Shown here in pieces: positions 1 to 5,563 of a stretch of 11,066 nucleotides of DNA. This DNA comes from Erysipelotrichaceae bacterium. GTDB taxonomy: Bacteria > Bacillota_I > Bacilli_A > Erysipelotrichales > Coprobacillaceae. The notes under the pieces are model-generated. The model saw only the letters and a program-made list of their open reading frames with translations, searched no databases and was not told where the DNA came from. The translations under genes were made by a program, and so were the position numbers. Each line of letters opens with the position of its first letter. Within the stretch, counting starts at the first letter, position 1. Location of the stretch: the NCBI GenBank assembly GCA_021200395.1, contig JAJQGQ010000318.1, positions 1 through 11,066 of the forward strand, in the 5' to 3' direction.

Positions 1-5
1 CCACC

Positions 6-54
6 CACACTAAACTTTAAAGGCTACCCTCTATCACACTAAAATTTAAAATGC
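6..54. repeat. Two direct copies of a CACACTAAA-TTTAAA motif at the window edge
   Basis: A 16-base unit at 6-21 recurs at 35-50 with one mismatch (CACACTAAA, then C or A, then TTTAAA), 29 bases apart start to start, and both copies are followed by a GC-containing trimer or tetramer. No coding frame covers it. Repeats of this kind, in tandem near a gene boundary, can be the end of an insertion sequence (IS21-type elements carry several terminal repeats) or a regulatory array. The window begins here, so neither can be confirmed. Confidence 0.4.
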
Positions 55-55
55 C

Positions 56-87
56 AAAAAGAATTCCTGCCAAATGGAATTCTTTTT
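56..87 (-). terminator. Bidirectional intrinsic terminator after the ferredoxin gene
   Basis: A perfect 12-base inverted repeat (AAAAAGAATTCC at 56-67 and its complement at 76-87) encloses an 8-base loop. The outer A/T pairs give a U-run on both strands, so it can stop the leftward ferredoxin transcript, whose stop codon is at 93-95, and any rightward transcript coming from outside the window. Confidence 0.85.
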
Positions 88-92
88 ATTTC

Positions 93-278
93 TTATTCTT
101 CTACGATTGCTTCTACAGGACAAGATTCTGCAGCTTCTTTAGCTGAATCTAATAATTCATCAGGGATATCACCAATAATGTTTTCAGCTAAACCATCAGC
201 ATTTAAATCAAATACATCTGGACAAATAGCAGCACAAGTACCGCAACCAATACAATTTTCATTAACTTTATAACTCAT
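93..278 (-). CDS. fer: Ferredoxin, single [4Fe-4S] cluster, 61 aa
   Basis: A small cytosolic electron carrier. The cluster ligands are visible as C9-x2-C12-x2-C15 and a distant C53 followed by proline; the middle is acidic (DVFDLNADG), as in the Bacillus-type monocluster ferredoxins, where this segment recognises redox partners. A fifth cysteine, C19, sits at the place used by dicluster ferredoxins, but there is no second CxxCxxC set and no other free cysteine to pair with it. The start at 278 is fixed by AGGAGG at 287-292, eight bases away. The gene stands alone, divergent from the gene at 448, with its own promoter and terminator. The partner enzyme cannot be told from the sequence. Family assignment is firm; the symbol is by analogy with B. 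subtilis. Confidence 0.93.
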   Translation of the reverse strand: MSYKVNENCIGCGTCAAICPDVFDLNADGLAENIIGDIPDELLDSAKEAAESCPVEAIVEE

Positions 279-306
279 TTTTTATTCCTCCTATTCATTT
301 ACCTAT

Positions 307-335
307 ATTATAAACCATTCATACTGTTTTTTAAA
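307..335 (-). promoter_or_regulatory. Sigma-A promoter for ferredoxin
   Basis: On the minus strand TATAAT (307-312) lies 17 bases from TTTAAA (330-335; four of six to TTGACA). Transcription would begin near 300, just ahead of the AGGAGG at 287-292. Confidence 0.65.
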
Positions 336-395
336 GGGAAAATTTTCAAATAATGAATGTTAGCGTTGAACAACTAAAATTGCTTAATAAAAAAT

Positions 396-426
396 CATAG
401 CAATCAATAAATGGCTATGCTATAAT
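396..426 (+). promoter_or_regulatory. Extended -10 promoter for the gene at 448, with flanking inverted repeat
   Basis: TGcTATAAT occupies 418-426, an extended -10 box that needs little from a -35 region; the matching -35 position (398-403) is poor. The inverted repeat CATAGC (396-401) / GCTATG (414-419) with a 12-base spacer brackets the spacer region and could bind a regulator. The start of transcription would be near 433, giving a very short leader before the ribosome site at 437-442. Confidence 0.55.
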
Positions 427-447
427 GGAAAAAAGCAGGTGAAAATA

Positions 448-1083
448 ATGGAAAAAGAAACAAGAATGAGTAAATATAAGGATTTAAGAGATGAAATGAA
501 AGAAGAAGTGGCCATTTCTCCGCAAGAAATCTTTAATGATGAAGAGGATGATGATTTTCTATCTTTTATTAAAGATGATGAACAGAAAACATTTAATGAT
601 ACATTAGAAGAACCTTTATCTTATGAAACTTTATCAATTGATAGTGAAGAAATAAAGAGTGCATTAAATGATGCAAAGGTTAAAGTAGGTAAAGAAAAAT
701 ATAATACACGATTAGATATTCTTAATAAAATTAAAAAAGATGAGAATACTGAAGAAGAAGTAGAAGAACCTCAAAATAAAATGACACTACTTGAAAGATT
801 AGCGGCAATGTCACCAGAAGAAGATGCTGAAGAATTAAGAAAATATGAAGAAGGCTTGACAGTTGGTGATTTTATGAAAGAAAAAGAACCAAAGAAAAAT
901 CATAAAGAAGAAACAAAAACTTTTGATTTAGGTAACTTTGAAGAGTTTGATACTGATGAGGAAGAACCTGAACAAGAGGGTGAAAGTAAGTTGATTAGTT
1001 TTTTAAATTATGTTATTATCTTTTGTATTCTGGTATTTATTGTTTTAGCAATTTTTATCGTGAAGCAGTATTTTTTTAGCTAA
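448..1083 (+). CDS. Acidic protein with C-terminal membrane anchor, unknown function
   Basis: I do not recognise this 211-aa protein. Residues 1-181 are strongly charged and rich in Glu, Asp and Lys, with long acidic clusters near 31-36, 101-107 and 166-180, so most of it is probably extended or helical and soluble. Residues 183-205 form one hydrophobic helix followed by only six residues, so it is built like a tail-anchored membrane protein. There is no N-terminal signal peptide. The acidic side would normally be expected to stay in the cytoplasm, but basic residues flanking the helix are few, so orientation is uncertain. The start is ATG 448, five bases after AGGTGA (437-442); a GTG at 439 overlaps that ribosome site and is unlikely. 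A hairpin with a T-run follows the stop codon, then cmk. Proximity to cmk does not by itself say what it does. Confidence 0.8.
   Translation: MEKETRMSKYKDLRDEMKEEVAISPQEIFNDEEDDDFLSFIKDDEQKTFNDTLEEPLSYETLSIDSEEIKSALNDAKVKVGKEKYNTRLDILNKIKKDENTEEEVEEPQNKMTLLERLAAMSPEEDAEELRKYEEGLTVGDFMKEKEPKKNHKEETKTFDLGNFEEFDTDEEEPEQEGESKLISFLNYVIIFCILVFIVLAIFIVKQYFFS
991..1019 (+). promoter_or_regulatory. Possible internal promoter for cmk
   Basis: TTGATT (991-996) and TATTAT (1014-1019) are 17 bases apart, and TG at 1011-1012 makes an extended -10. It lies inside the codons for the membrane helix of the upstream gene, so A+T-rich chance matches are possible. If used, its transcript would have to pass the hairpin at 1080-1102 to reach cmk. 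Confidence 0.4.
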
Positions 1084-1102
1084 GGCATTGCCTTAGTTTT
1101 TT
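1080..1102 (+). terminator. Hairpin with T-run just before cmk (terminator or attenuator)
   Basis: CTAAGGC (1080-1086) and GCCTTAG (1090-1096) form a perfect 7-base stem with a 3-base loop, followed at once by six T. The stop codon of the upstream gene (1081-1083) is inside the stem. The cmk ribosome site starts three bases after the T-run, leaving no room for a promoter, so transcription of cmk-der-gpsA must read through it. Confidence 0.65.
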
Positions 1103-1116
1103 ATAGGAGGAATATG

Positions 1117-1782
1117 ATGAAGATTAATATAGCTATTGATGGTCCAGCAGCAGCTGGTAAATCAACGATTGCAAAAATTCTTGCGAAGAAATTAGATTAT
1201 ACATATATTGATACAGGGGCGATGTATCGTTGTGTGGCTTATTTTGCCCTTATGAATGATGTTGATCCTAATGATGAAGTAAAAGTATGTGATCTATTAA
1301 AAGATATTCATATTGATATGAAAGCTGATAAGATTTTTCTTAATGGAGAAGATGTTTCTAAGAAGATTAGAGAAAATGAAGTGTCTATGTACGCGAGTTG
1401 TGTTTCAAAATATAAGGATGTTAGAGAATTTTTGGTATCTCAGCAACAACAATTAGCGAAAAATGGTGGTATGATTTTAGATGGTAGAGATATTGGAACT
1501 GTTGTTTTACCAAACGCTGAACTAAAAATCTATCAAGTGGCTAGTATTGAATGTCGTGCCCTTAGACGTCATAAAGAAAATATCGAAAGAGGTATGGATT
1601 CAAATCTAGAAGATATTAAAGCAGAAATAGAAAGTCGTGATTATCAAGATATGCATCGTGCCTTGTCACCATTGAAAAAGGCTGATGATGCCATTGAAAT
1701 TGATACTTCTGATATGACTTTAGATGAGGTAAGTCAAGCGATTTATCAGCTTGCCTTAGAGAGGATGAATACATTATGTTAG
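1117..1782 (+). CDS. cmk: Cytidylate kinase
   Basis: Phosphorylates CMP and dCMP to the diphosphates with ATP, in the cytosol; it recycles CMP released from RNA turnover and phospholipid synthesis. The 221-aa product has the family hallmarks: P-loop GPAAAGKST at 9-17, the nucleotide-binding IDTGAMYR at 31-38, LDGRDIGT at 121-128, and the lid-side RDYQDMHRALSPL at 174-186. Length matches the usual 220-230. Two ATG codons lie in tandem (1114 and 1117); AGGAGG at 1105-1110 is three bases from the first and six from the second, so I take 1117. The end overlaps der by seven bases, implying coupled translation. In B. subtilis the ypfD gene (S1-like protein) follows cmk; it is absent here. A short hairpin stands immediately upstream. 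Confidence 0.96.
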   Translation: MKINIAIDGPAAAGKSTIAKILAKKLDYTYIDTGAMYRCVAYFALMNDVDPNDEVKVCDLLKDIHIDMKADKIFLNGEDVSKKIRENEVSMYASCVSKYKDVREFLVSQQQQLAKNGGMILDGRDIGTVVLPNAELKIYQVASIECRALRRHKENIERGMDSNLEDIKAEIESRDYQDMHRALSPLKKADDAIEIDTSDMTLDEVSQAIYQLALERMNTLC

Positions 1783-3080
1783 GTGTAGTTGCGATAGTTG
1801 GACGTGCCAATGTCGGTAAGTCTACGATTTTTAATCGAATTGTTGGTCAGCGTGTATCTATTGTTGAAGATATTCCAGGGGTTACTCGTGATCGTATTTA
1901 TGCGACTGCTGAATGGTTAACGCGTGAATTTAGAGTTATTGATACGGGTGGTATTGAAATAGAAAATGCGACTTTTACTCAACAGATTAAAGCTCAAGCT
2001 CAGATTGCCATTGAAGAGGCTGATGTGATTATATTTGTGGTTAATGGTAGAGAAGGTGTAACTAAGGAAGATGAATATGTTGCACGTATTCTTCAGAAGT
2101 CTCAGAAGCCCTTGATTTTAGCAGTGAATAAAATAGATGATAGTGCTTTTATGAATAATATCTATGATTTTTATAGTTTAGGTGTTGGTGATCCAATTGC
2201 TGTAAGTGGAAGTCATGGTATTGGTATTGGTGATATTCTTGATGAAGTGATTCAATTGATGCCAAGTAACGAAGAAAAGCGTGATGAAGATGAGATTCGT
2301 TTTTCGATTATAGGGCGACCAAATGTTGGTAAGTCTTCTTTGACAAATGCTATTTTAGGAGAAGAAAGAGTTATTGTTTCACAAGTTGAAGGGACAACAA
2401 GAGATGCTATTGACACTGCTTTTGAAAAAGATGGACAAAAGTATTGTGTGGTTGATACTGCAGGGATGCGTAAGCGTGGCAAGATTTATGAAAATGTGGA
2501 AAAATATTCTATTTTACGTGCTATGTCAGCAATTGAAAAGAGTGATGTTGTTTTAGCATTATTAGATGGTTCAACGGGTGTGATTGCCCAGGATAAGCAT
2601 GTGGCAGGTAATGCTCATGAAGCTGGTAAACCTACGATTCTGGTTGTTAATAAATGGGATTTGGTAGAAAAGGAATCTAAGACCATGCAAAAGATGGAAA
2701 AAGATATTCGTGAACAATTTAAATATTTAGATTATGCACCTATTGTTTTTGTATCAGCCTTAAAAAATCAGCGTGTGAATAATCTTTTACCACTTATTAA
2801 ACAAGTGAATGAAAATGCTCATTTACGTGTTTCTACAAGTGTTCTAAATGATGTTTTAATTGATGCTCAAACCATGAATCCAACAACGACTTTCAATGGT
2901 GGACGTCTAAAAATATATTATGCTAATCAAGTAGCTGTGTGTCCACCTACATTTGTTTTATTTACTAATAATCCTGATTATATGCATTTTAGTTATAAAA
3001 GATATCTAGAAAATAAATTAAGAGATGCCTTTGGTTTTGAAGGCACGCCTATTCATATTATCTGTAGAAAGAGGGATTAA
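1776..3080 (+). CDS. der: Ribosome-assembly GTPase Der (EngA)
   Basis: An essential GTPase of 50S ribosomal subunit assembly with two G domains in tandem and a C-terminal KH-like RNA-binding domain; 434 aa, as usual. G domain 1: G1 GRANVGKS 9-16, G3 DTGG 56-59, G4 NKID 118-121. G domain 2: G1 GRPNVGKS 180-187, switch TTRD 207-210, G3 DTAG 227-230, G4 NKWD 292-295. The KH-like part runs from about 350 to 434. The first G1 motif has alanine where the family nearly always has proline; the second is standard. The ATG at 1776 lies inside the end of cmk and follows a weaker AGAGAGG at 1758-1764, so translation is probably coupled to cmk. The stop is one base ahead of the gpsA start. Confidence 0.97.
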   Translation: MLGVVAIVGRANVGKSTIFNRIVGQRVSIVEDIPGVTRDRIYATAEWLTREFRVIDTGGIEIENATFTQQIKAQAQIAIEEADVIIFVVNGREGVTKEDEYVARILQKSQKPLILAVNKIDDSAFMNNIYDFYSLGVGDPIAVSGSHGIGIGDILDEVIQLMPSNEEKRDEDEIRFSIIGRPNVGKSSLTNAILGEERVIVSQVEGTTRDAIDTAFEKDGQKYCVVDTAGMRKRGKIYENVEKYSILRAMSAIEKSDVVLALLDGSTGVIAQDKHVAGNAHEAGKPTILVVNKWDLVEKESKTMQKMEKDIREQFKYLDYAPIVFVSALKNQRVNNLLPLIKQVNENAHLRVSTSVLNDVLIDAQTMNPTTTFNGGRLKIYYANQVAVCPPTFVLFTNNPDYMHFSYKRYLENKLRDAFGFEGTPIHIICRKRD

Positions 3081-3081
3081 G

Positions 3082-4095
3082 ATGAAAATAGCTATTTTAG
3101 GTACAGGAAGCTGGGCTACAGGTTTAGCACGTGTTCTTAATGATAATGGTCATGAAGTATTACTTTATGGTATTGATCAAAATGAAATAGATGATATTAA
3201 TTTAAGACATTGTAATTATAAATATTTCCAAGATGTGCGCTTAGAAGAATCTATTAAAGCTACATCATCTTTAGCTGAAGCTATTGATAATGCTGACTAT
3301 ATTCTCATTACAATTCCAACTCAATTTGTCAGAAGTACTTTAGAGAAAGTAAAACCTCTATTAAAGAAAAAAGTAACAATTATTAATGCTTCTAAAGGTT
3401 TTGACTTAGATACTTCATCACGTATTTCTGATACCATTCGTAGTGTTTTTGATGAAAATCAAATCAATCCAGTTGTTTCCATTATTGGTCCATCCCATGC
3501 TGAAGAAGTCGTTATTAGAATTCTTACGGCTGTATGTGCTGTATCTTTAGATGAAACATATGCGAAAGATGTTCAATTACTATTTTCTAATCAATATTTT
3601 CGTGTATATACATCCACTGATGAGGTAGGAGCTGAATATGGTGTTGCCTATAAAAATGTTATTGCGGTAGCGAGCGGTATTATTGCAGGTCTTGGTTATG
3701 GGGATAATACACGTGCTGCATTGATTACTCGTGGCCTTACAGAAATGATTCGTTATGGGGTTGTAAAAGGTGGTAAAATAGAGACTTTCTATGGTTTAAC
3801 TGGTATAGGTGATTTGGTTGTGACATGTTCATCTGTGCATTCTCGTAACTTTCAGGCAGGATATGCTATTGGTCAAAGCAATCGTGCTATTGACTTTATG
3901 ATGCACAATACCAAAACGGTTGAAGGCATTCGTACATGCAAGGTTATTTATGAAGATGTGAAAACCCATGATTATGGTATTGAAATTCCCATTTGTGAAG
4001 CTGTTTATCAGGTGTTATTTGAAGATGCGAATCCACAGGAGAGAATTGTTTCGCTTATGTTAAGGGATTTAAAACCCGAACAACTGACAAAATAA
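3082..4095 (+). CDS. gpsA: Glycerol-3-phosphate dehydrogenase [NAD(P)+]
   Basis: Reduces dihydroxyacetone phosphate to sn-glycerol 3-phosphate, the backbone precursor of phospholipids and glycerol-containing cell-wall polymers. The 337-aa protein begins with the dinucleotide-binding loop GTGSWATGLA at 7-16, then INASKGFD at 101-108, GPSHAEEV at 136-143, the catalytic lysine K191 within AYKNVIA, and GYGDNTRAALITRG at 205-218 for substrate phosphate binding. The start at 3082 is set by AGAGGGA at 3070-3076 and gives the usual N-terminus directly at the Rossmann fold; an upstream in-frame extension would run back into der. One base separates it from der, so both are in one transcript. The stretch after GPSHAEEV lacks the proline common in other members, a minor change. 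Confidence 0.96.
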   Translation: MKIAILGTGSWATGLARVLNDNGHEVLLYGIDQNEIDDINLRHCNYKYFQDVRLEESIKATSSLAEAIDNADYILITIPTQFVRSTLEKVKPLLKKKVTIINASKGFDLDTSSRISDTIRSVFDENQINPVVSIIGPSHAEEVVIRILTAVCAVSLDETYAKDVQLLFSNQYFRVYTSTDEVGAEYGVAYKNVIAVASGIIAGLGYGDNTRAALITRGLTEMIRYGVVKGGKIETFYGLTGIGDLVVTCSSVHSRNFQAGYAIGQSNRAIDFMMHNTKTVEGIRTCKVIYEDVKTHDYGIEIPICEAVYQVLFEDANPQERIVSLMLRDLKPEQLTK

Positions 4096-4106
4096 TACAT
4101 ATAATA
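4079..4106 (+). promoter_or_regulatory. Possible sigma-K-like promoter before the spoVIF-like gene
   Basis: CATATAATA at 4098-4106 fits the CATAnnnTA -10 pattern of mother-cell sigma-K promoters, and AACA at 4079-4082 fits the short mACm -35, with 15 bases between (the family prefers about 16). The same bases contain TATAAT (4100-4105), so a sigma-A reading is also possible, though no -35 box fits it. Confidence 0.35.
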
Positions 4107-4119
4107 TCCTGGTGATAAA

Positions 4120-4359
4120 ATGAAACAAGATAAATTATTAGATAAGGTTTCTAAGAAAACCAATGTTTCAAAACAGGATATTTTAGCTTTAGCCAGTGAT
4201 CTACAAAGAAAAGATTTAAATAATGAAAATGATATTAAAGAGTTTGTTCAAAGAATCGCATTAATGACAAATAAGCAAGTATCTGATGAACAAATGTCTA
4301 AGATTATTTCTGTTATACAAAATAATCAAATTCCGACAAATTTTAATGACATGGTATAA
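4120..4359 (+). CDS. SpoVIF-family sporulation protein
   Basis: A 79-aa protein without signal or membrane segment. It matches the pattern of the stage VI sporulation protein F family (B. subtilis YjcC): an N-terminal LLDKVSKKTNVSKQDILALA helix pair, a central ENDIKEFVQRIALMTNKQVS segment, and a C-terminal MSKIISVIQNNQIPTNFN. In Bacillus, SpoVIF acts in late spore-coat assembly in the mother cell. The assignment rests on remembered family features, not an alignment. The ATG follows GGTGA (4111-4115) at four bases. It is 24 bases downstream of gpsA, a place where B. subtilis also has a small gene, yphE. Its last codons form the ascending arm of a terminator. It may be read both from the cmk-der-gpsA transcript and from a sporulation promoter. 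Confidence 0.75.
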   Translation: MKQDKLLDKVSKKTNVSKQDILALASDLQRKDLNNENDIKEFVQRIALMTNKQVSDEQMSKIISVIQNNQIPTNFNDMV

Positions 4360-4380
4360 AACCATGTCATTTGCTTTTTT
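4345..4380 (+). terminator. Strong intrinsic terminator with the stop codon in its loop
   Basis: AATGACATGGT (4345-4355) and its perfect complement (4361-4371) form an 11-base stem around the loop ATAAA; the TAA stop of the spoVIF-like gene is at 4357-4359, within that loop. Six T follow at 4375-4380. It ends the cmk-der-gpsA transcript. Confidence 0.9.
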
Positions 4381-4381
4381 A

Positions 4382-4410
4382 TTGACAAAATGCTCCTTTT
4401 TATATACAAT
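4382..4410 (+). promoter_or_regulatory. Strong sigma-A promoter for the flavoprotein pair
   Basis: A consensus TTGACA (4382-4387) lies exactly 17 bases before TACAAT (4405-4410). It begins two bases after the preceding terminator. This is the best promoter match in the window. Confidence 0.85.
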
Positions 4411-4423
4411 ACGTTATTGTATA
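4403..4423 (+). promoter_or_regulatory. Operator-like palindrome over the -10 box and transcription start
   Basis: Perfect 9-base arms, TATACAATA (4403-4411) and TATTGTATA (4415-4423), flank a CGT centre. The palindrome covers the -10 box, the expected start near 4417 and the first base of the ribosome site. A dimeric repressor of the MarR, TetR or similar type bound here would block RNA polymerase. No regulator gene is seen nearby. Folding of the RNA is a less likely role, because transcription would start inside the palindrome. Confidence 0.65.
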
Positions 4424-4433
4424 GGAGATCAAA

Positions 4434-4943
4434 ATGAAGAATTTAGTAATTACTGACAAAGATATATCCACTGACTTATTTCAAAACTCTATAATAGTTA
4501 ATCTGAATAATATCCATTATTCTTCATGTACGGGTGGTTTAGAATGCCTCAAATGTGAAGGAGCTTGTTATTTTAAAGATGATATGAGTCTTATATCTCG
4601 ATGGATGAATGATTGTCAACTTATTATATATGTTACAAAAGTCAAATATGGTTGTTTTGATATTCCTTTTAAAAAAATGTTAGAAAGAATGGTTGTGAAT
4701 CTTGAACCTTATTATACGATGGTTGATGGTGAAACATGTCACTTGGGTATTAGTCAATTAAGTAAAAAATTACTTGTTATTGGATATGGTCATATGACAT
4801 CTTTAGAGATGCAATTATTTAAAGATATGTTAGATGAATCAACATTAGGCTTTAGTTATTCTTCTGTTGATGCTTATTTTTGTGAAGAAGAAGAATTAGA
4901 AGAAACATTACGTACTTTTGGAGGTGTTGATCATCATGTCTAA
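4434..4943 (+). CDS. Flavodoxin-fold reductase-like protein with Cys cluster
   Basis: A 169-aa protein resembling the NAD(P)H-dependent FMN reductase / iron-sulfur flavoprotein group. The telling part is the cysteine set C32-x5-C38-x2-C41-x3-C45 followed by FKDDM (47-51), then a strand near 63-67 and KMLERM (81-86), the same order as the CxxCxxxGxCxxxDDM region of that group. Unlike typical members it lacks the N-terminal GSPRxxGNT loop that binds the FMN phosphate; its first strand runs straight into the cysteine region, shortening it by some 25-30 residues. It may therefore bind flavin only with its partner, or use the cysteines for a metal. The start at 4434 follows AGGAG (4423-4427). It overlaps the next gene by eight bases, which suggests a two-subunit protein. 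Fold assignment is moderate; function unknown. Confidence 0.6.
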   Translation: MKNLVITDKDISTDLFQNSIIVNLNNIHYSSCTGGLECLKCEGACYFKDDMSLISRWMNDCQLIIYVTKVKYGCFDIPFKKMLERMVVNLEPYYTMVDGETCHLGISQLSKKLLVIGYGHMTSLEMQLFKDMLDESTLGFSYSSVDAYFCEEEELEETLRTFGGVDHHV

Positions 4944-5517
4944 AGTTTTATTGATATCATCTGGTTTAAAACATTCGCAGGATTTCAGTGATATTTATGT
5001 TAAGAAATTAGCTAAATATTTAGAAAAGAAATGTGATGTCTTAGATATACGTCATACTGATAACTTTGATGAAAGAACTTTTTTTGCTTATGATAAAGTT
5101 GTTTTTTGTTTCTTTGTAGCTTTAAATTCAATGCCTTCATCAACGCTAGAAATCTTTCAAAAATTAGAATCACAACCAAAATCAGCTCATATTTATACAT
5201 TGGTTATTTGTGATGAATTTGAATGTGAAAAATGTGATACCTCATTAAAAATTATGCAAAATTGGTGTAAAAATGAAAATCTAGAATATAAAGGTGATAT
5301 ACGTATTGGTTCATGTTTAAGTATTATGAAGACAAATAATAGATTTATTGTTTGTAATCAAATAAAAAAGTTTGCCCATGCTATCATAAAAGATCAAGAT
5401 ATTCATTTATCTATTACCTTACCAAATGAAAAAAAATTCATGAAAACAGCTAATAAATACTGGAGTAAAGAAATCAAGAAAAAACATAAAGAAAAACGAA
5501 AATTAAGAAATTCATAA
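4936..5517 (+). CDS. Flavodoxin-fold NADPH-FMN reductase-like protein, partner of the preceding gene
   Basis: A 193-aa protein. Residues 3-8 (KVLLIS) start a flavodoxin-like fold; YDKVVFCFFVALNSMPS (52-68) resembles the loop strand near flavin, and YTLVICDEFECEKCDTSLKI (87-106) plus the NWCKNENL (109-116) and IGSCLSIM (124-131) motifs match clostridial flavodoxin-family proteins, where a Cys/Gly-Glu segment and an IGxG motif occur at these places. The C-terminus (167-193) is a very basic tail rich in Lys and Arg, unusual for the family. The start is ATG 4936, nine bases after GGAGGTG (4920-4926); an in-frame TTG at 4918 lies before that ribosome site. It overlaps the upstream gene by eight bases, so both are made together from the promoter at 4382. 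Its end is built into a terminator. A role in redox or quinone/nitro stress is an inference only. Confidence 0.6.
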   Translation: MSKVLLISSGLKHSQDFSDIYVKKLAKYLEKKCDVLDIRHTDNFDERTFFAYDKVVFCFFVALNSMPSSTLEIFQKLESQPKSAHIYTLVICDEFECEKCDTSLKIMQNWCKNENLEYKGDIRIGSCLSIMKTNNRFIVCNQIKKFAHAIIKDQDIHLSITLPNEKKFMKTANKYWSKEIKKKHKEKRKLRNS

Positions 5518-5532
5518 AATGAATTTCTTTTT
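5505..5532 (+). terminator. Intrinsic terminator spanning the end of the flavoprotein pair
   Basis: AAGAAATTCAT (5505-5515) and its exact complement (5519-5529) give an 11-base stem with a 3-base loop, then T to 5532. The TAA stop codon is at 5515-5517, at the tip. It separates the pair from the thiamin operon, whose -10 box starts five bases later. Confidence 0.8.
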
Positions 5533-5533
5533 A

Positions 5534-5542
5534 TGTTATAAT
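5534..5542 (+). promoter_or_regulatory. Extended -10 promoter of the thiamin operon
   Basis: TGTTATAAT (TG at 5534-5535, TATAAT at 5537-5542) is an extended -10 box; there is no good -35 because that space is the terminator hairpin. Only 21 bases separate it from the thiM start, too few for a TPP riboswitch. Confidence 0.6.
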
Positions 5543-5563
5543 GATTATGAAAAGAGGGACAAT

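Noticed and set aside
1616..1810. Minus-strand open frame across the cmk/der junction
   Set aside because: It lies opposite two clearly identified genes, has no ribosome site and no recognisable protein features.
2252..2556. Open frames in other phases and on the minus strand within der
   Set aside because: The der frame is complete and carries all GTPase motifs; the others are shadows without ribosome sites.
3025..3081. Longer gpsA starting within der
   Set aside because: The extension would precede the Rossmann loop by extra residues encoded inside der; AGAGGGA points to ATG 3082.
5012..5200. Minus-strand open frame opposite the second flavoprotein gene
   Set aside because: No ribosome site; the amino-acid pattern is low complexity and the plus-strand gene is supported by its motifs and overlap with its neighbour.
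5518..5563. TPP riboswitch before thiM
   Set aside because: The space between the terminator and the start codon is too short, and the conserved CTGAGA-type core is not seen there or elsewhere upstream of the thiamin genes.
5519..5563. Longer thiM starting at ATG 5519
   Set aside because: The added codons coincide with a terminator arm and the -10 box, and the better ribosome site precedes ATG 5564.
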